This document shows, in pieces, positions 26,560-38,340 of a stretch of DNA of 64,000 nt (position 1 is its first letter; each line of letters begins with the position of its first letter). The DNA is taken from contig CAJJDN010000045.1 in assembly GCA_905182985.1 (NCBI GenBank), positions 239,206 through 303,205 of the forward strand. Reading direction: 5' to 3'. Source of the stretch: Paramecium sonneborni. Lineage: Eukaryota > Ciliophora > Oligohymenophorea > Peniculida > Parameciidae. Under the pieces are notes generated by a model. The model did not search any database. It was not told the origin of the DNA and saw only the letters and a program-made list of their open reading frames with translations. The translations under genes and the position numbers were made by a program.

Positions 26560-26692
26560 AAATTTTGAGTAATTATAAGCATAATCATAAATTTTATTAA
26601 TCTTCTTTATATAATTGTCATTATTTGAAATACATAGATGAATTACAATAAATTATTTTTTATTATAAAAATAAATACTTCAAAAATTTATC

Positions 26693-28641
26693 ATGATACT
26701 TTAATTGCAAGATCTTTTAATAAAAGCAAAAAACCGGATTGAGTATTTTAATGATATTAATCTTGATATAATAGCATAATGGGTGGCAGAGTTTAATGAA
26801 TGTGAAAACCTTTTTAATTAACTAATTTAAAATTAGGATGCTTAAAAATTCTAAGAAATTTCATCAACTCTCTAAAAATTAATTAGCGAAATAGAAATAA
26901 TTAAAACAGAAGGAATGACTTTAGTTGGTAAATTTAAACCATGGATGAGTGGTATTGGGATGATAGATTTTCCATATGGGTATAAAATATATGGATAAAT
27001 CACATTTGGAATTTTAAATGGGAAAGGAGTGATTATAAATACAAAAAGTTAAATGAAATTAATAGGAATATTTAATAATAATAAATTATAAGGGAATGGA
27101 ACAATAATTCTAAGAAACAAATATGAGATTAATGCATAGTTTGATAATGGTAAAATAACATCAGGTCTAACCTTGATCAGGTTTTTTAATGGAGTTTAGA
27201 GGGAGTATTAAATATAACTATTTAAGGATCACTACTAATTTAATAATTGATCAAAATTAAGTCTAATATATGAATCTTAATTATATTATTGGATAAGATT
27301 TTTAATACATAGCAGATGAATTTATATAAAATCAAAGGCCATAAAGCTCTTTTAAAATCCTTTAAAACTAAAATTTAATAAAAGAATACAGAGATAAAAG
27401 ACTGATTAATGGGAGTGGTTTCAATGAGATTCAAGATAATGAAAGATTGCATGGAATGTTTTAAGATGGTGTTTTAAAAGGTTAAGGAAGATTGACAGAT
27501 AGAGAAAATAATTTGTATAAATAATTTAATAATAAGAATATTAAAAGGAGAATTTGAAAATAATAGATTTAAAAGTGGTATAAAATATTATTTTCAATCA
27601 TAAAATATGTAATTTTAATTAATTATTAAATTAGACATGAAAATGGCAATTTTGACGAGAACCGTTTATTATATGGATAAGGTATCAGATATTACGATTA
27701 TCCGGATAGGATGTAAAATGATGAAAATATAATAGCCATGAATAAGGGCAGTTTAATAATGGATTATTGCATGGTGTTGGAGAAAGATTTTATAATTTAT
27801 AAATAAATGATTAAGTGAGAAATATAATTAGATTTAATTAGGATGAAACATTTAGAGAGATGGGATAATTTGAAAATGGAATTTTAATTGAAGGTACAAA
27901 GTTTTATTAAAATGGAAATATGTAATATCTTAATTTTATATTTCAGTAAGGAGAAAGGAACATTTAATTAGCAGGGTCTTATAGGTGAAGGAGAAAGAAG
28001 ACATTCGAATGGCTATATGTATTAAATATGGTTAAATTAAGATGGGAATATGGAATATTTAAAAATGGATTATTGAATTCAGAAAATGAAAAATCTGGGA
28101 GAGTAAATGATTAAGGGGTTTTTATAGAGATTGGATATTTTATAAATGGAAGTCTTTAAGGAGAAGGAGAGAGATACTACAACAATTAATAAAAGTATAT
28201 TATAAAGAATATTAATTGAGAAAAGAAACAGGATATTTTAAAGAAGGGTTACTTCATGGAAAAGGAATTAAATATTATAATAATTAGAATAATTAAATTT
28301 AAGAAGAAGGAGTTTACAAAGATAATTAATTACATTCTCAAGAGATTTGCATATAATATTATGAGGATGGATCTATCAAAAGTCAAGGATCCTTCTAAAA
28401 TGGATTACTTAATACTAATGATGGAGCTTTGTATTTCAATGAATATGAAATGAGAGGTGTTTTTAGAAATGGACAAGTTAGTGGAACGATGAGGATTTAT
28501 AATCGTCGTACTAATACTGAATTTGTTAGCCATGAATTTCAAGGCAATGAGAATTTCTTAAGATAAGCATATGTAAAAGGAGTATATAATTCAAATAAAT
28601 TAAATACAAATGCTGAAAGTAGTGAAAAGAGATAATAATGA
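26693..28641 (+). CDS. MORN-repeat protein
   Basis: ATG 26693-26695 to TGA 28639-28641 with seven introns (27150-27180, 27515-27536, 27609-27634, 27713-27735, 27922-27946, 28019-28041, 28195-28220) gives exactly 590 residues. After a helical N-terminus the protein is a run of MORN motifs: GKFKPWMSGIGMIDFPYGYK, FNNGLLHGVGERFYN, FKEGLLHGKGIKYYN, FINGSLQGEGERYY, FRNGQVSGTMRIYN. MORN proteins commonly bind lipids or sit at membranes, basal bodies and axonemes; here that is inferred. Seven of the eight exon joins fall inside repeats, and every one of them changes frame without splicing. Confidence 0.92.
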
Positions 28642-28779
28642 ATAAACAGTATTCAATATTTTTATTTTTACAATTATTTTGCATTTATAGGTGAAATGAT
28701 ATCTATTAATTTTCTTTTAGACAAATTCTTTATAATAAATCTGTAATATTATTTACAGGAAGATAAATATCCTATTCAA

Positions 28780-29270
28780 ATCTTTAACCTCTGTATATAT
28801 ATATTAACAAAAGTTTCTTTTAGACAGTTATAAGAATCGGTAATTACTATTTGAAATTATGGCTTATCATTAATCTCTTTTAACTCTTTATTAAATTTTA
28901 TGCTTATAATTTATTTTTGAACAGCTACACAAATATTTTGACACAACTTAAATAACAAATTCCTTAATATAATAAACACTATTTATTTAACAAAATCTTT
29001 CACTTATCAATCAATCCCTCCAGTTACCAAAGTATTGCATCCTTATTCAAATTTTGGATTCTCACAAAAGATTATTTTACTCTCTTTTACTAATAAATAA
29101 CCAGAATAAACAAAAAACTATTATTCCGATGCATTTTATGATTTCTATTTTGATATATAAATTAAAAATGAATACAAAATATATTTAATTGATCTTAAAA
29201 ATATTGTATGTTTCTTTTAGAAACTAAAATATAATTAAAAATGTCTTTTTCAAATGAAGTAAACATTATG
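28780..29270 (-). other. Coding-like fragments, gene not resolved
   Basis: The minus strand has protein-like blocks in different frames: a frame from an ATG near 29270 (MFTSFEKDIFNYILVSK), a block reading SGYLLVKESKIIFCENPKFE with GCNTLVTGGID near 29040-29130, and IVITDSYNCLKETFVNIYI near 28800-28860. I could not join them with introns into one frame. This is a possible small gene or remnant in the gap between the MORN and TTLL genes. The rest of 28642-29424 shows nothing clear. Confidence 0.25.
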
Positions 29271-29402
29271 AAATAATTTTATTGTATTTATAAAAATTAT
29301 CACTTAAAACATGAATTGAAAACAATGGCTTTTGTGGAATTAGAAATTAAAGATAAGAAAAAAATGATAATATTGAAAATTGAAATGTGAGTATATATTA
29401 TA

Positions 29403-29427
29403 ATTAATAATAATAATAATAATAATG
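29403..29427. repeat. (AAT)n microsatellite before the TTLL start
   Basis: A short run of AAT/ATA triplets ends in the ATG chosen as the TTLL start. It probably lies in the 5' leader and may vary in length. Confidence 0.6.
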
Positions 29428-31106
29428 TTATAATCATTTTTGCTTAGTTTAGCATCTGGTATAGTACTATTTATAGTTTACATGTATCACAGAGCAAATT
29501 TATCAGAAGGATCAGCAAACTATAGATATTATAATGAAGCAGTGAAAGGAATGTCAAGATGGCTAGAATAGACGGTTGATTTAAGCTAAACTCATTTTTA
29601 ACCATGCAAGTATTGGAGTTTAACATACATAGAAATTGTGGATATGAGATAGCCTTAGTGCATGATAACTCTTATTGTATTAGAAGTGACCTTTTTAAAA
29701 TGTTGCATCCAGAAGTAATAATATAGGATCAAATGGTATTAAGAGATTATGGTGGTTAAGATTTGGCAAGAAAGATAATCTAATAAAATATGTATGATGC
29801 TTTACCTAGTTTTGTTCAGACTAGATAGATTGAAATTGGATATCATTAAACTCCTTTAGAAACATCAATTGTATATCCATATGCTAAAAATTATTTTCGA
29901 ACACATACATTTGGAAAATAAGCTGGATGTATTTTGTAGAAATATTTTCATGTTCCAGGACAAGAGGAAATTGCACTAAAATCGAATCAATCAACACATT
30001 TTCATAATTATATAGATAATTTGAAATTAGAAAATAAAAGTTCTGAATGCATAAAAGATGCAAGTTATGAGAAACCAACATTTAGAATGTGGTTAAAAGA
30101 AGAGTGTGAGAATTTCTTTGAGATAATAAATACATAATAATATAAAGATAAATTGGAGAATGAGGGAATTTAATACATTTATAAAACAAATAGACATTTA
30201 GGAAATGGGATATTACTATTAGATTATTAGAATGAAAAAATAATTAGATCATGGTATAAAGATAGTATAGCTTGTGGAAGAAATTAATCTTAAGTGATAA
30301 TATAAGAATATTTAAAAAATCCTTATTTATTTAAAGGACATAAAATGGAGTTTCGATCTTATTTTTAGATAGCATCTACAAATCCTCCAATTTTATATGG
30401 ATATAAAAAAGCATTAATAAAATAATGTGCTTTAAAGTTTGATTTATTAGATTTTACCAAAGAGGCACATGTATGTAATACAGCAGTAACAAAAACACAT
30501 AAACAATAAAGTGGTTAAGAATAAGATGATGATCTTTATATTGATTGGAATTTAGAAGAACTATAAGATATATTAATATAGTAAGGAAAAATAAAGTCTA
30601 AAAATTGGTTGAAAGAAGAACTTTATCCATAAATAATGAGAAAAATAACTCATTTATTTTTTTCGGTTGAAAAATATTTATTGAAAGATAGTAGAGTAGG
30701 AGAATTTTTTGGAGTTGATTTCATACTTGATGATGATTTGAATCTTTGGATATTTGAATGTAATAGAAATCCTAATTTTTTGGCTGTTACAGAAGGAAGA
30801 AAAGAGAAATTTGGTAAACTCATACCTGATATGTTGGAAATTTAGATGTAGTTAGTTAGAAGTAGATATAAAAGAATTAGAGATTTTATGAACAATAAAT
30901 TATTACCAGCAATCAAATCTAGATAATTTTAATAATAACAAGACAAATTCAAAGAAGAATTTCTATAATTAATGAAAGATAGATTTGAACCTGAATATTA
31001 AATATCAAAAAGTAATTTGGCTGAATTAGCATACATTGGAGAGGGACAATTTAATGGATATATTAAAAAACAATGTTTAGAATCAAGTAGAGTATTAAAA
31101 AAGTGA
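29425..31106 (+). CDS. Tubulin-tyrosine-ligase-like (TTLL) enzyme with N-terminal membrane anchor
   Basis: ATG 29425-29427 to TGA 31104-31106 with one 23-nt intron (29610-29632) gives 552 residues. The N-terminus has one hydrophobic helix (SLASGIVLFIVYMY). The TTL domain follows: NRHLGNGILLLDYQ, a core strand and Arg-bearing motif (IIQEYLKNPYLFKGHKMEF, RSYFQIAS), and the ATP-grasp metal-binding end FGVDFILDDDLNLWIFECN with RNPNF. TTLLs add Tyr, Glu or Gly to tubulin tails; which one cannot be read here. An earlier ATG at 29325 would need a 58-nt intron, long for this genome, so the later start is preferred. The next gene starts only 38 bp after the stop. Confidence 0.9.
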
Positions 31107-31144
31107 GTATTTATATGTATAATCATAATAAATTAAATTATTTT

Positions 31145-34100
31145 ATGCTTGCTTAAAAATAGATTAATAATAACTTACTATTATCTAAGCTTAGAGAAGT
31201 TGAAGAAAGAAATGATACAAAATCGGCTCCATCATTTATGAATCAGACTGTTACTATTAATAATTAGCATATAAGTGATTAAATTCGAAAGGCTAAATAA
31301 GAAGCATTAAGTTTACATACAAGTTGCAAATCTACTTAACATTCTCCCAAAACATCATTAGATCTTTCTGAATTTATTAAACAAACTAAAATGTAATAAA
31401 TGACCTAATAAAAATTGTTGATGGATAAAAAATTTCAAAGACTTACTATTTCTAAAGTACGTGATGATGTCAGCCATTTTTATGATTAAATAAGATAGCC
31501 TAAAACAACAAGTAAGTTTATTTTTATAAATAGGGGAGTAACGTGGCTTTTAACCAAGACGTTAAGGAACTACTTTTCATAAAAAATCACGTAGTGGATA
31601 ACAGATTCATTTGATTGATATGAAAGAATATTAAAAATTAGAAGGAGGTTTGAACAAAGAAATCTCATCTTTGCATACAGAAGATCCAGGAGGAAGAGTT
31701 TAAAGTATTCAATTAAAAGATTGGTTTTAAAAATAATAGTCTAAAGATTTGATACCACTATTAACAGTTACAATGAATGAATTAATTAAATCATTGAAAA
31801 GAGAATGTTTAGAAAGAGGAGAGTTGGTTGAATAAATTTGGGGAAAAGTTATTCAAATGGTGAATAAGATTTAATTTGATGCTGAAATATTAATTAAAAA
31901 AAATGATGTCTTAGTAATGGATGAATAAGCTCGAGTTTATTTTATCTATTAAGAAAAGATGTCTGATTTACAAACTTAAATTTAGGATGTCTCACTTAAA
32001 TATTCTTAAGAAATTTTATAACACAACATTTGCAAATCAGAATATAAGGAATTAGAGACTAATTTCAAAAAAAACAGAGCATAATTAAATGATCTAAGAA
32101 AAATTGCATCATTTTTATAAAAAAAATTAAAGTAATCTCATTAAGAAATAGAAATTTTAAATAGAAAATTATAAACAATTACTTTAAAATAAATAGAATC
32201 ATAATAATAATTATAAAGGGATATTAATAGTAGTAATTAATAGGGTAATAGTTAAAAGATTTTGATAAAATAAGAGAGTATGTTTTCATAAAGATAATCA
32301 TAAATAATGTAATCAACGCAATAAAATTAGGTATAATAATTCTAGCCTTAAAAAGTGTTGTAACATATAACTAATTAAACTTAAATATAATCAGGAAGAA
32401 GAATGTCTTATTTAGGTAATTCTTAAATACAATAAACATAATAAGAGAAATCAAGTTCATCTGAAGAAGATGATTTAATGGATGGATTGTTGGATGATAA
32501 AAATATAATAGAGATGGATAATATGGTTATGAATATGGATAAGATTATAAAAGTAGCATGTATAGAAACTTAAGTTGAACCAGACTTACTTCTTTTATAT
32601 TAGAAAACCGAAGAAATCTAAACAAATATAACGATGATACCTAAGGATTATAATTTGATTACTGATTCTTAATCTAAAATCTAAAGTGTATTGGAGTAAT
32701 ATAAATAAAGAAGTTAAGTAGAAGAGGCTCTCAAATTGTGTGAAGACAAACCAAATAAAGCATTTTCAGGAAGATAATTAAATTAGATAATAGAATCTAA
32801 ATTTCTCAATAAAGATGTACCTTCACCTGGAATGAATAAAATAAATTAGTTAAGACAAGATTCTTTTAGATCAAAGAAAGCTATAAATTAATCTAATGAT
32901 TAAGTAACTAGTAATGATTAGAGTATGGATATAAATTCAGATCGATATTTAGACTTAGAAAAAGTAAAGACTCTTGTTATAATGATGTAAAGTTTGGAAA
33001 ATAAAAATAAAGAACTTTAATATATAATTGATTAGATGAATGATAGATGTAATTAACACATACAAGAATTAGAAGAAACAAGAAGTAGAGCAGTATCTAT
33101 TGGAACATATAAAATTTTGAAAGAGCAATAATCACAATAGTAAATAGCATAAAAATAATTGGATGGGGAATCATCTTCTGAACAATTTACAAAATTCAAT
33201 TCATCATAAAAAATGATAAAGAGATAGAAAGATCATAAAAAATTGAATTAAGCTAAATTAATTTTCAAAGGTCCTTAATTGGGTTAGAAAGTTAATATAG
33301 TATATGAATTCTAAAAAGTAAATGCAGGTCCATAATTGGTTGAAAAAATAAAACTTAAATAACTACCCAAAATTAAACATTTTATGCCTCTAAAATTACT
33401 TTTAAAACAAATAACTGTAATTTATTAGGATAGGATACAATAGTAAAAAGATAATTAAGCGTTTAAAGATTAAGATATGGCTTCATTTGTTTATAGTTAT
33501 TTTTTATAATAGTTTGGTATAAAAAAGATTGCTGAATAGAAATTTTTGATTCTTTTAGTATCAGTCAAACATTATAAATAACTGGTAAGAATTAATAACT
33601 TTGCAAAATTTTTAGGATTATTTGATGATTGTGTTAATTACACAATAGATGAGATGAAAAAATACTTGGAAGCTTTTGATTATGTTACAAATATTTCAAC
33701 TTTGGGGATATCAATTGCAGATTAAGAATCCGAAGTCAGATATTTTGTTCCATATGTTAGAGCATAATAATATATAGGAATGTTTGCAGATTCAAGAATG
33801 ACTGTTGAAGAGAAAGAGGAATTAAAAAAGGAATTAGATTTATTAAAGGAAGTAGACACAAAAACAACTAATAGATAACCAGTAATAGATTTTGATTAAT
33901 TTATGATTCAAATGTTTGTGAAATATAAAATATTAGTAAGTAGAGCTAAAGAATATGTAATAAATGCATTTGCTGCATGTGATTTAGGTAACACTATATA
34001 ATATATATTTAAATTAGATGGTAATGGAATGTGTAATTTTGAAGAATGGTATTTATTACTTAGACATATAGAACCTGATAGATTAACAAATGATGAGATA

Positions 34101-34634
34101 TCTGAAATATTTTTCGCAAATGCTGATTTATTAATTAAAGGAGAATAGAATTTTTCATTTGAAAAATTTGCAGTAGTGTGTGTAGAATATGGTTTATTTT
34201 CAGAAGAGGCTTAAAATCAGTTTTTATAAATAAAAGGGACAAAAACTGAGATAATGATTTAAGTAATAATAGTTAATAAAAATTGATAGTTTTAAAAATT
34301 GTTAGATGGATGGTTAGGATAAAGAAAGATAATAGAATAAAGATTTGAATAATTGACTTTATTAGAAACTGAGAAGATAGATTCTTGGAGAGAGATAATA
34401 GAGACTTTGGAGAGAAAGATACATGATTTAAAAGAACATTTAACTTAGGCTGGAGTTGAAAAGAAAGTAAAGCCACTTTTGATAGCTAATTTATTGTTGA
34501 ATAAGGAATCTGAAATGTTGTTAGAATTATAAGAAGATATGGATGATGATGGATCACCTAAAGCAAGAGGATTTCAACAAAATTTTGGATCAAATGAATC
34601 GATTCGTTTACAAATGGATATTATAAAAGAATGA
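31145..34634 (+). CDS. Large coiled-coil protein with EF-hand-like C-terminal module
   Basis: ATG 31145-31147 to TGA 34632-34634 with introns 31512-31533 and 34263-34289 gives 1,146 residues. The first 750 residues are low-complexity Gln/Lys coiled coil with Ser/acidic patches. A helical region (VYSYFLQQFGIKKIAEQ) leads to an EF-hand-like pair near residues 930-1010: AACDLGNTIQYIFKLDGNGM, then CNFEEWYLLLRHIE, and FANADLLIKGEQNFSFEKF. The first loop (DGNGMCNFEE) keeps several Ca2+-ligand positions; the second looks degenerate. The C-terminus is again helical and acidic (LQEDMDDDGSPK). The overall form resembles flagellar and ciliary scaffold proteins, but no named family is recognised. Confidence 0.85.
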
Positions 34635-34653
34635 TGAATTAAAATTAAAATAT

Positions 34654-35937
34654 ATGTTTTCATCTCTATCTACAGGTTATGATGATTTATGGAAGGCCAT
34701 AATTAGACCTCCAAGAGATAACGAGTATACTGAGTAGGATTTAGGTATCATAAATATGTATATTTAGGTCCCAGTCAATTTAAAATATAAGGAGTATAGA
34801 TTAAGAGAAAAGACTTTTAAATAAAAAATAAGAGAGGACTTAAATTGGAATGCTCATTTTTTGAGCCAGTTTAAAAACCATGTGAACAATTACCATGTGT
34901 AATATACTTGCATGGTAATAGTAGTAACAGATTAGAATGTTTACCTTCATTAGAGGGTCTTCTTCCGGTATTGTTATATAAATATATATAATAGCAATAT
35001 ATATAAGTGTTTAGTTTTGATTTTGCAGGTTGTGGTAAATCTGAAGGTGATTATATTTCTCTTGGATGGTACGAAAGAGATGATGTTGAAGTTGTTGTTG
35101 AATGGTTACGTTAAAGCAACAAAGTTTCTACTATAGGATTATGGGGAAGATCTATAGGAGCTGTTACTGCCTTAATGCATGCAGATAGAGATCCTAGTAT
35201 TGCTGGTTTAGTTTTGGATAGTGCATTTTCAAATTTAAAGTCATTAGCAGAAGAATTAGCTAAGTAATATGCTCAAAAAGTTCCATCATTTGCTATATCT
35301 GCTGGATTGTCTATGATCAGAAAAACTATTTAATCCAAAGCTAATTTTGATATAGAAAATATCAATCCACTTAAGAATCATGTTTCTAAGGCCTTCATAC
35401 CTGCATTCTTTATAGCTGCCGATGAAGATATTTTCGTTTTACCTCATCATACTAAAAAATTATATGATGCTTATGCTGGTGATAAAAATATTGTACTCAC
35501 TTCTATAACATTTTTATATAGTCTATTGTCCCAGGTGATCATAATTCTAGTAGACCATCTTATGTTATGAATTCAATAGCCATTTTCTTTTATAATACTT
35601 TATAAGTTAAATATTTGGTCCCTGAATTTAAAGTAATTTATTTTTATATCTCAAACAGCCAGATCAATAGAAACCTGACAATAATAATCAATTTGAGGAT
35701 TTCAATCTCATAAATCGATACAACAATCATGTTGGTAATGCATTTTAAGTTCAGGGAGCTATCAATGAATTAGATGATGATGAGGATTTAAAAAGAGCCA
35801 TTGAAGAAAGTCTTAAAATATCTGATTAAGAGCCAAATCAATAAAATTAAGAAAATTAATAAAATAGACCATAAGTTTAACCATATAAATAATCTGAAGA
35901 CCTATTAAAATTTTCAGACGATGAGAGTTTGCTATGA
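34654..35937 (+). CDS. Alpha/beta hydrolase with C-terminal ubiquitin-interacting motif
   Basis: ATG 34654-34656 to TGA 35935-35937 with introns 34745-34767, 34968-34994, 35493-35521 and 35633-35658 gives 392 residues. The core is a serine hydrolase: VIYLHGNSSNRLE (oxyanion region), FSFDFAGCGKSEGDYISLG, nucleophile elbow GLWGRSIGAVTAL, the acid in FFIAADEDIF and the His in PGDHNSS. The second intron is 27 nt (no frame change); splicing it gives the spacing usual between LLP and the next strand. After the hydrolase fold a Gln-rich tail holds DDDEDLKRAIEESLKIS, a good match to the UIM consensus. The substrate is unknown. The start lies 19 bp after the upstream stop. Confidence 0.9.
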
Positions 35938-35951
35938 AAATATGATTAAGA

Positions 35952-37046
35952 TCATTCGTTTAATTTATCAACTATTTCACATAAAACTTATGAAGTTTAT
36001 CTGTATTATTTTGGTATCTATGATAATTATCCTAATCTTTATTCTATATTATCTAATTCTAAATGAGGTTTAAATCTTTGCATTGCTAATGTAGAGACAG
36101 AGAGTTTCTAATCTTCTTCTCTAACTCCTAATTATTCTTTTAATTTTGAAATCTCATATTCTTCAATTAAAATCTAAGAATTATTAAACCTAATTACATT
36201 ATCGCTCATTCTTTTAATTGCATTTAATTTATTTTATAATAATAAATTCTCAATAGCTTCACTCATGTATGTAAGATCATCCATCAAAGTCAAATCAAAT
36301 TTATCTATTATTCTTTATTCTCCGTTTACATATTATATCTCACGAATACAACACATTTTGGCTATGTCCTAAAAATCAATTAATTCATCAGCTGATTATT
36401 TCAATAAAATCTTTTTTAAATTCTTTTTCATTCCAATTAAATTTTTTACTACTTAAAACATCTTTCTTGAATTATTTAAATAATCCTAAAATATAATTTT
36501 ATTCTATACTTTTAATTAATGTAAATTATGAATTAAATTAAATATTTATTTGCTAAAATTAATATATTGCTAAGCGTGTGGATTCTTAATGGTTTACAAA
36601 AGTGAATATTTTTTTTTTGATTCCTGTTATTCTTTAACTTTTTTAAATCTTTATATTAAAGTTTGGCTTTCAAGTTTCATTATCTCAGTTTCAGTTCGAA
36701 TTTTTTTCATTACAGCCTATTTAGTTGGCTATTTTGATTTTCTGATTGAATTTAGATAATCTAAGTAATCATGCAAGTTTTATTCATCACTTCTTTATAT
36801 TCGAGGGGTAATAGATGGTAATAGTTTTTATCTAGAAGTTATCGTACTTTCTCCGTTAATAGTAGTTTCATTTCCAGGCAGAGCAGTAATATTGAGAGGC
36901 CGAATTTTACTTGAATTTCCTTACCTTATTGGTGTCACTGATTAAAATCTTTTTGTTTGTCCTAATGAACTAGATTTCTGAGTAGTAATAGTTTCTGAAT
37001 GTTTGAATTTTGGAAACACTAAATGATTTTTATATATGAGACTCAT
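35952..37046 (-). CDS. Unknown basic helical protein
   Basis: ATG 37044-37046 to TGA 35952-35954 is open throughout, giving 364 residues. An in-phase 24-nt GT-AG segment near 36500 could be an intron, which would give 356. The N-terminus is Ser/Thr/basic and looks disordered (TAQKSSSLGQ-like). The middle is charged helix (TETEIMKLESQTLIQRFKK) and the C-terminal half helical (LTYMSEAIENLLLQNKLN). No family recognised. It converges on the hydrolase gene, with 14 bp between the two stops. Confidence 0.75.
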
Positions 37047-37204
37047 TAAAAAAATTATATATAATTTAAAACTTCTCTATTATTTTTACTTTATTAATAA
37101 GCTCACATATCCGCTTATTACTACATAGTTAATCTCTTTGTTTGATTTTACTTACAGACTTCATTATTAAAATTATAAAGCTTTATTAGTTTATAAAGTT
37201 ATGA

Positions 37205-37579
37205 ACTAATCAAATAACCTTATTTGGATTGTTAGAAGCTTTAAAGTATAGAAAATCTAAAAAATTCATTTATTATGAAATAAAACCCAAAAATGAAACT
37301 TAAACTAATTTTAACTCTTAAAATATAGTTATCCCTTAATCAACTGAAATACAAATTTTTATAAAACTTAAAATAAAGAGAGATTGGATTGGAGAGTAAT
37401 ATATATCATAAAAATACCGTTTCAATTAAGATTTAATCTTAACAATATTATTAATAGTTATTTCTAATTAATTAATAATAATTAACAATCATTCTAAATA
37501 ATCAGAATCTTTTATTTTATTAAAACTATTGTTTTATTATTTACTCTTGATCCTATAGTTATTTTAATAAATCAAATGA
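37205..37579 (+). other. Coding-like fragment without a proper start
   Basis: A plus-strand stretch reads ITLFGLLEALKYRKSKKFIY and KNETQTNFNSQNIVIPQS, then continues open to TGA 37577-37579. Amino-acid use looks like real protein at first, then becomes AT-driven. No ATG fits. It may be a remnant or part of an unrecognised gene. The following 37580-38340 shows nothing clear. Confidence 0.25.
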
Positions 37580-38340
37580 ATTAATTAATCAGATATCTTG
37601 AGTGTAAAAATTATTATTTTTAAAATAATTAAATTTAAATGAGACAGAAATGAGATCTTATTCATTTTAAAATTATTTTAATAAATTTTCAACCATTTTG
37701 ATTTGCATAAATATTTTTAAATCTGAAAAATTATTCTGATATTTAAATTTATACTTTTATCAATAATGAAGGTATCATAAATTTATAGTATATTTCTAAA
37801 GAGATTCAAACTTCTCCTCTAGAGGTAAAATAAATTAAGATTTTATTCAAGCAATCTTTTAGTAATAGCTCCTAATTCATCTTATTGAAAAATAAAAAAT
37901 GAATTATTTATTCAATATATTCCGTATATCATTTAATAAATTATTGCTTAATGGTAATTAGTAATTAATAGATTTTAAGTTAATCTTGACAAAATCAAAA
38001 AAACTTTTTATTTAATATTCATGCCACATAGTTTTAAATAGTATAAGGAAAGCTCAAAATTTGGAAAAGTATAAAATCAAATCACTATCTGAGTATGTGA
38101 ATTCAGTCCCTTAATATGATAATAAATAGATCTTAAAGTTAATTATGAATCTTTATCTTCTTTTTCCATTTTGGATATTCTTTAAAATAATTTAGATTCC
38201 CTTTTAAATTACCGAAATTGAAGATATCAGATATTTCTTTTAAATATTCTGAATCTGATCATGGTAATTTTAATTTTCACATTTATTAATAAGCACTAAA
38301 TACAAAATATAATATATAAAAATTTTGATGTAAATTGTTT

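Noticed and set aside
29325..29424. Earlier TTLL start at 29325
   Set aside because: It needs a 58-nt intron, far longer than the others, while the ATG at 29425 gives a clean hydrophobic N-terminus in the same frame.
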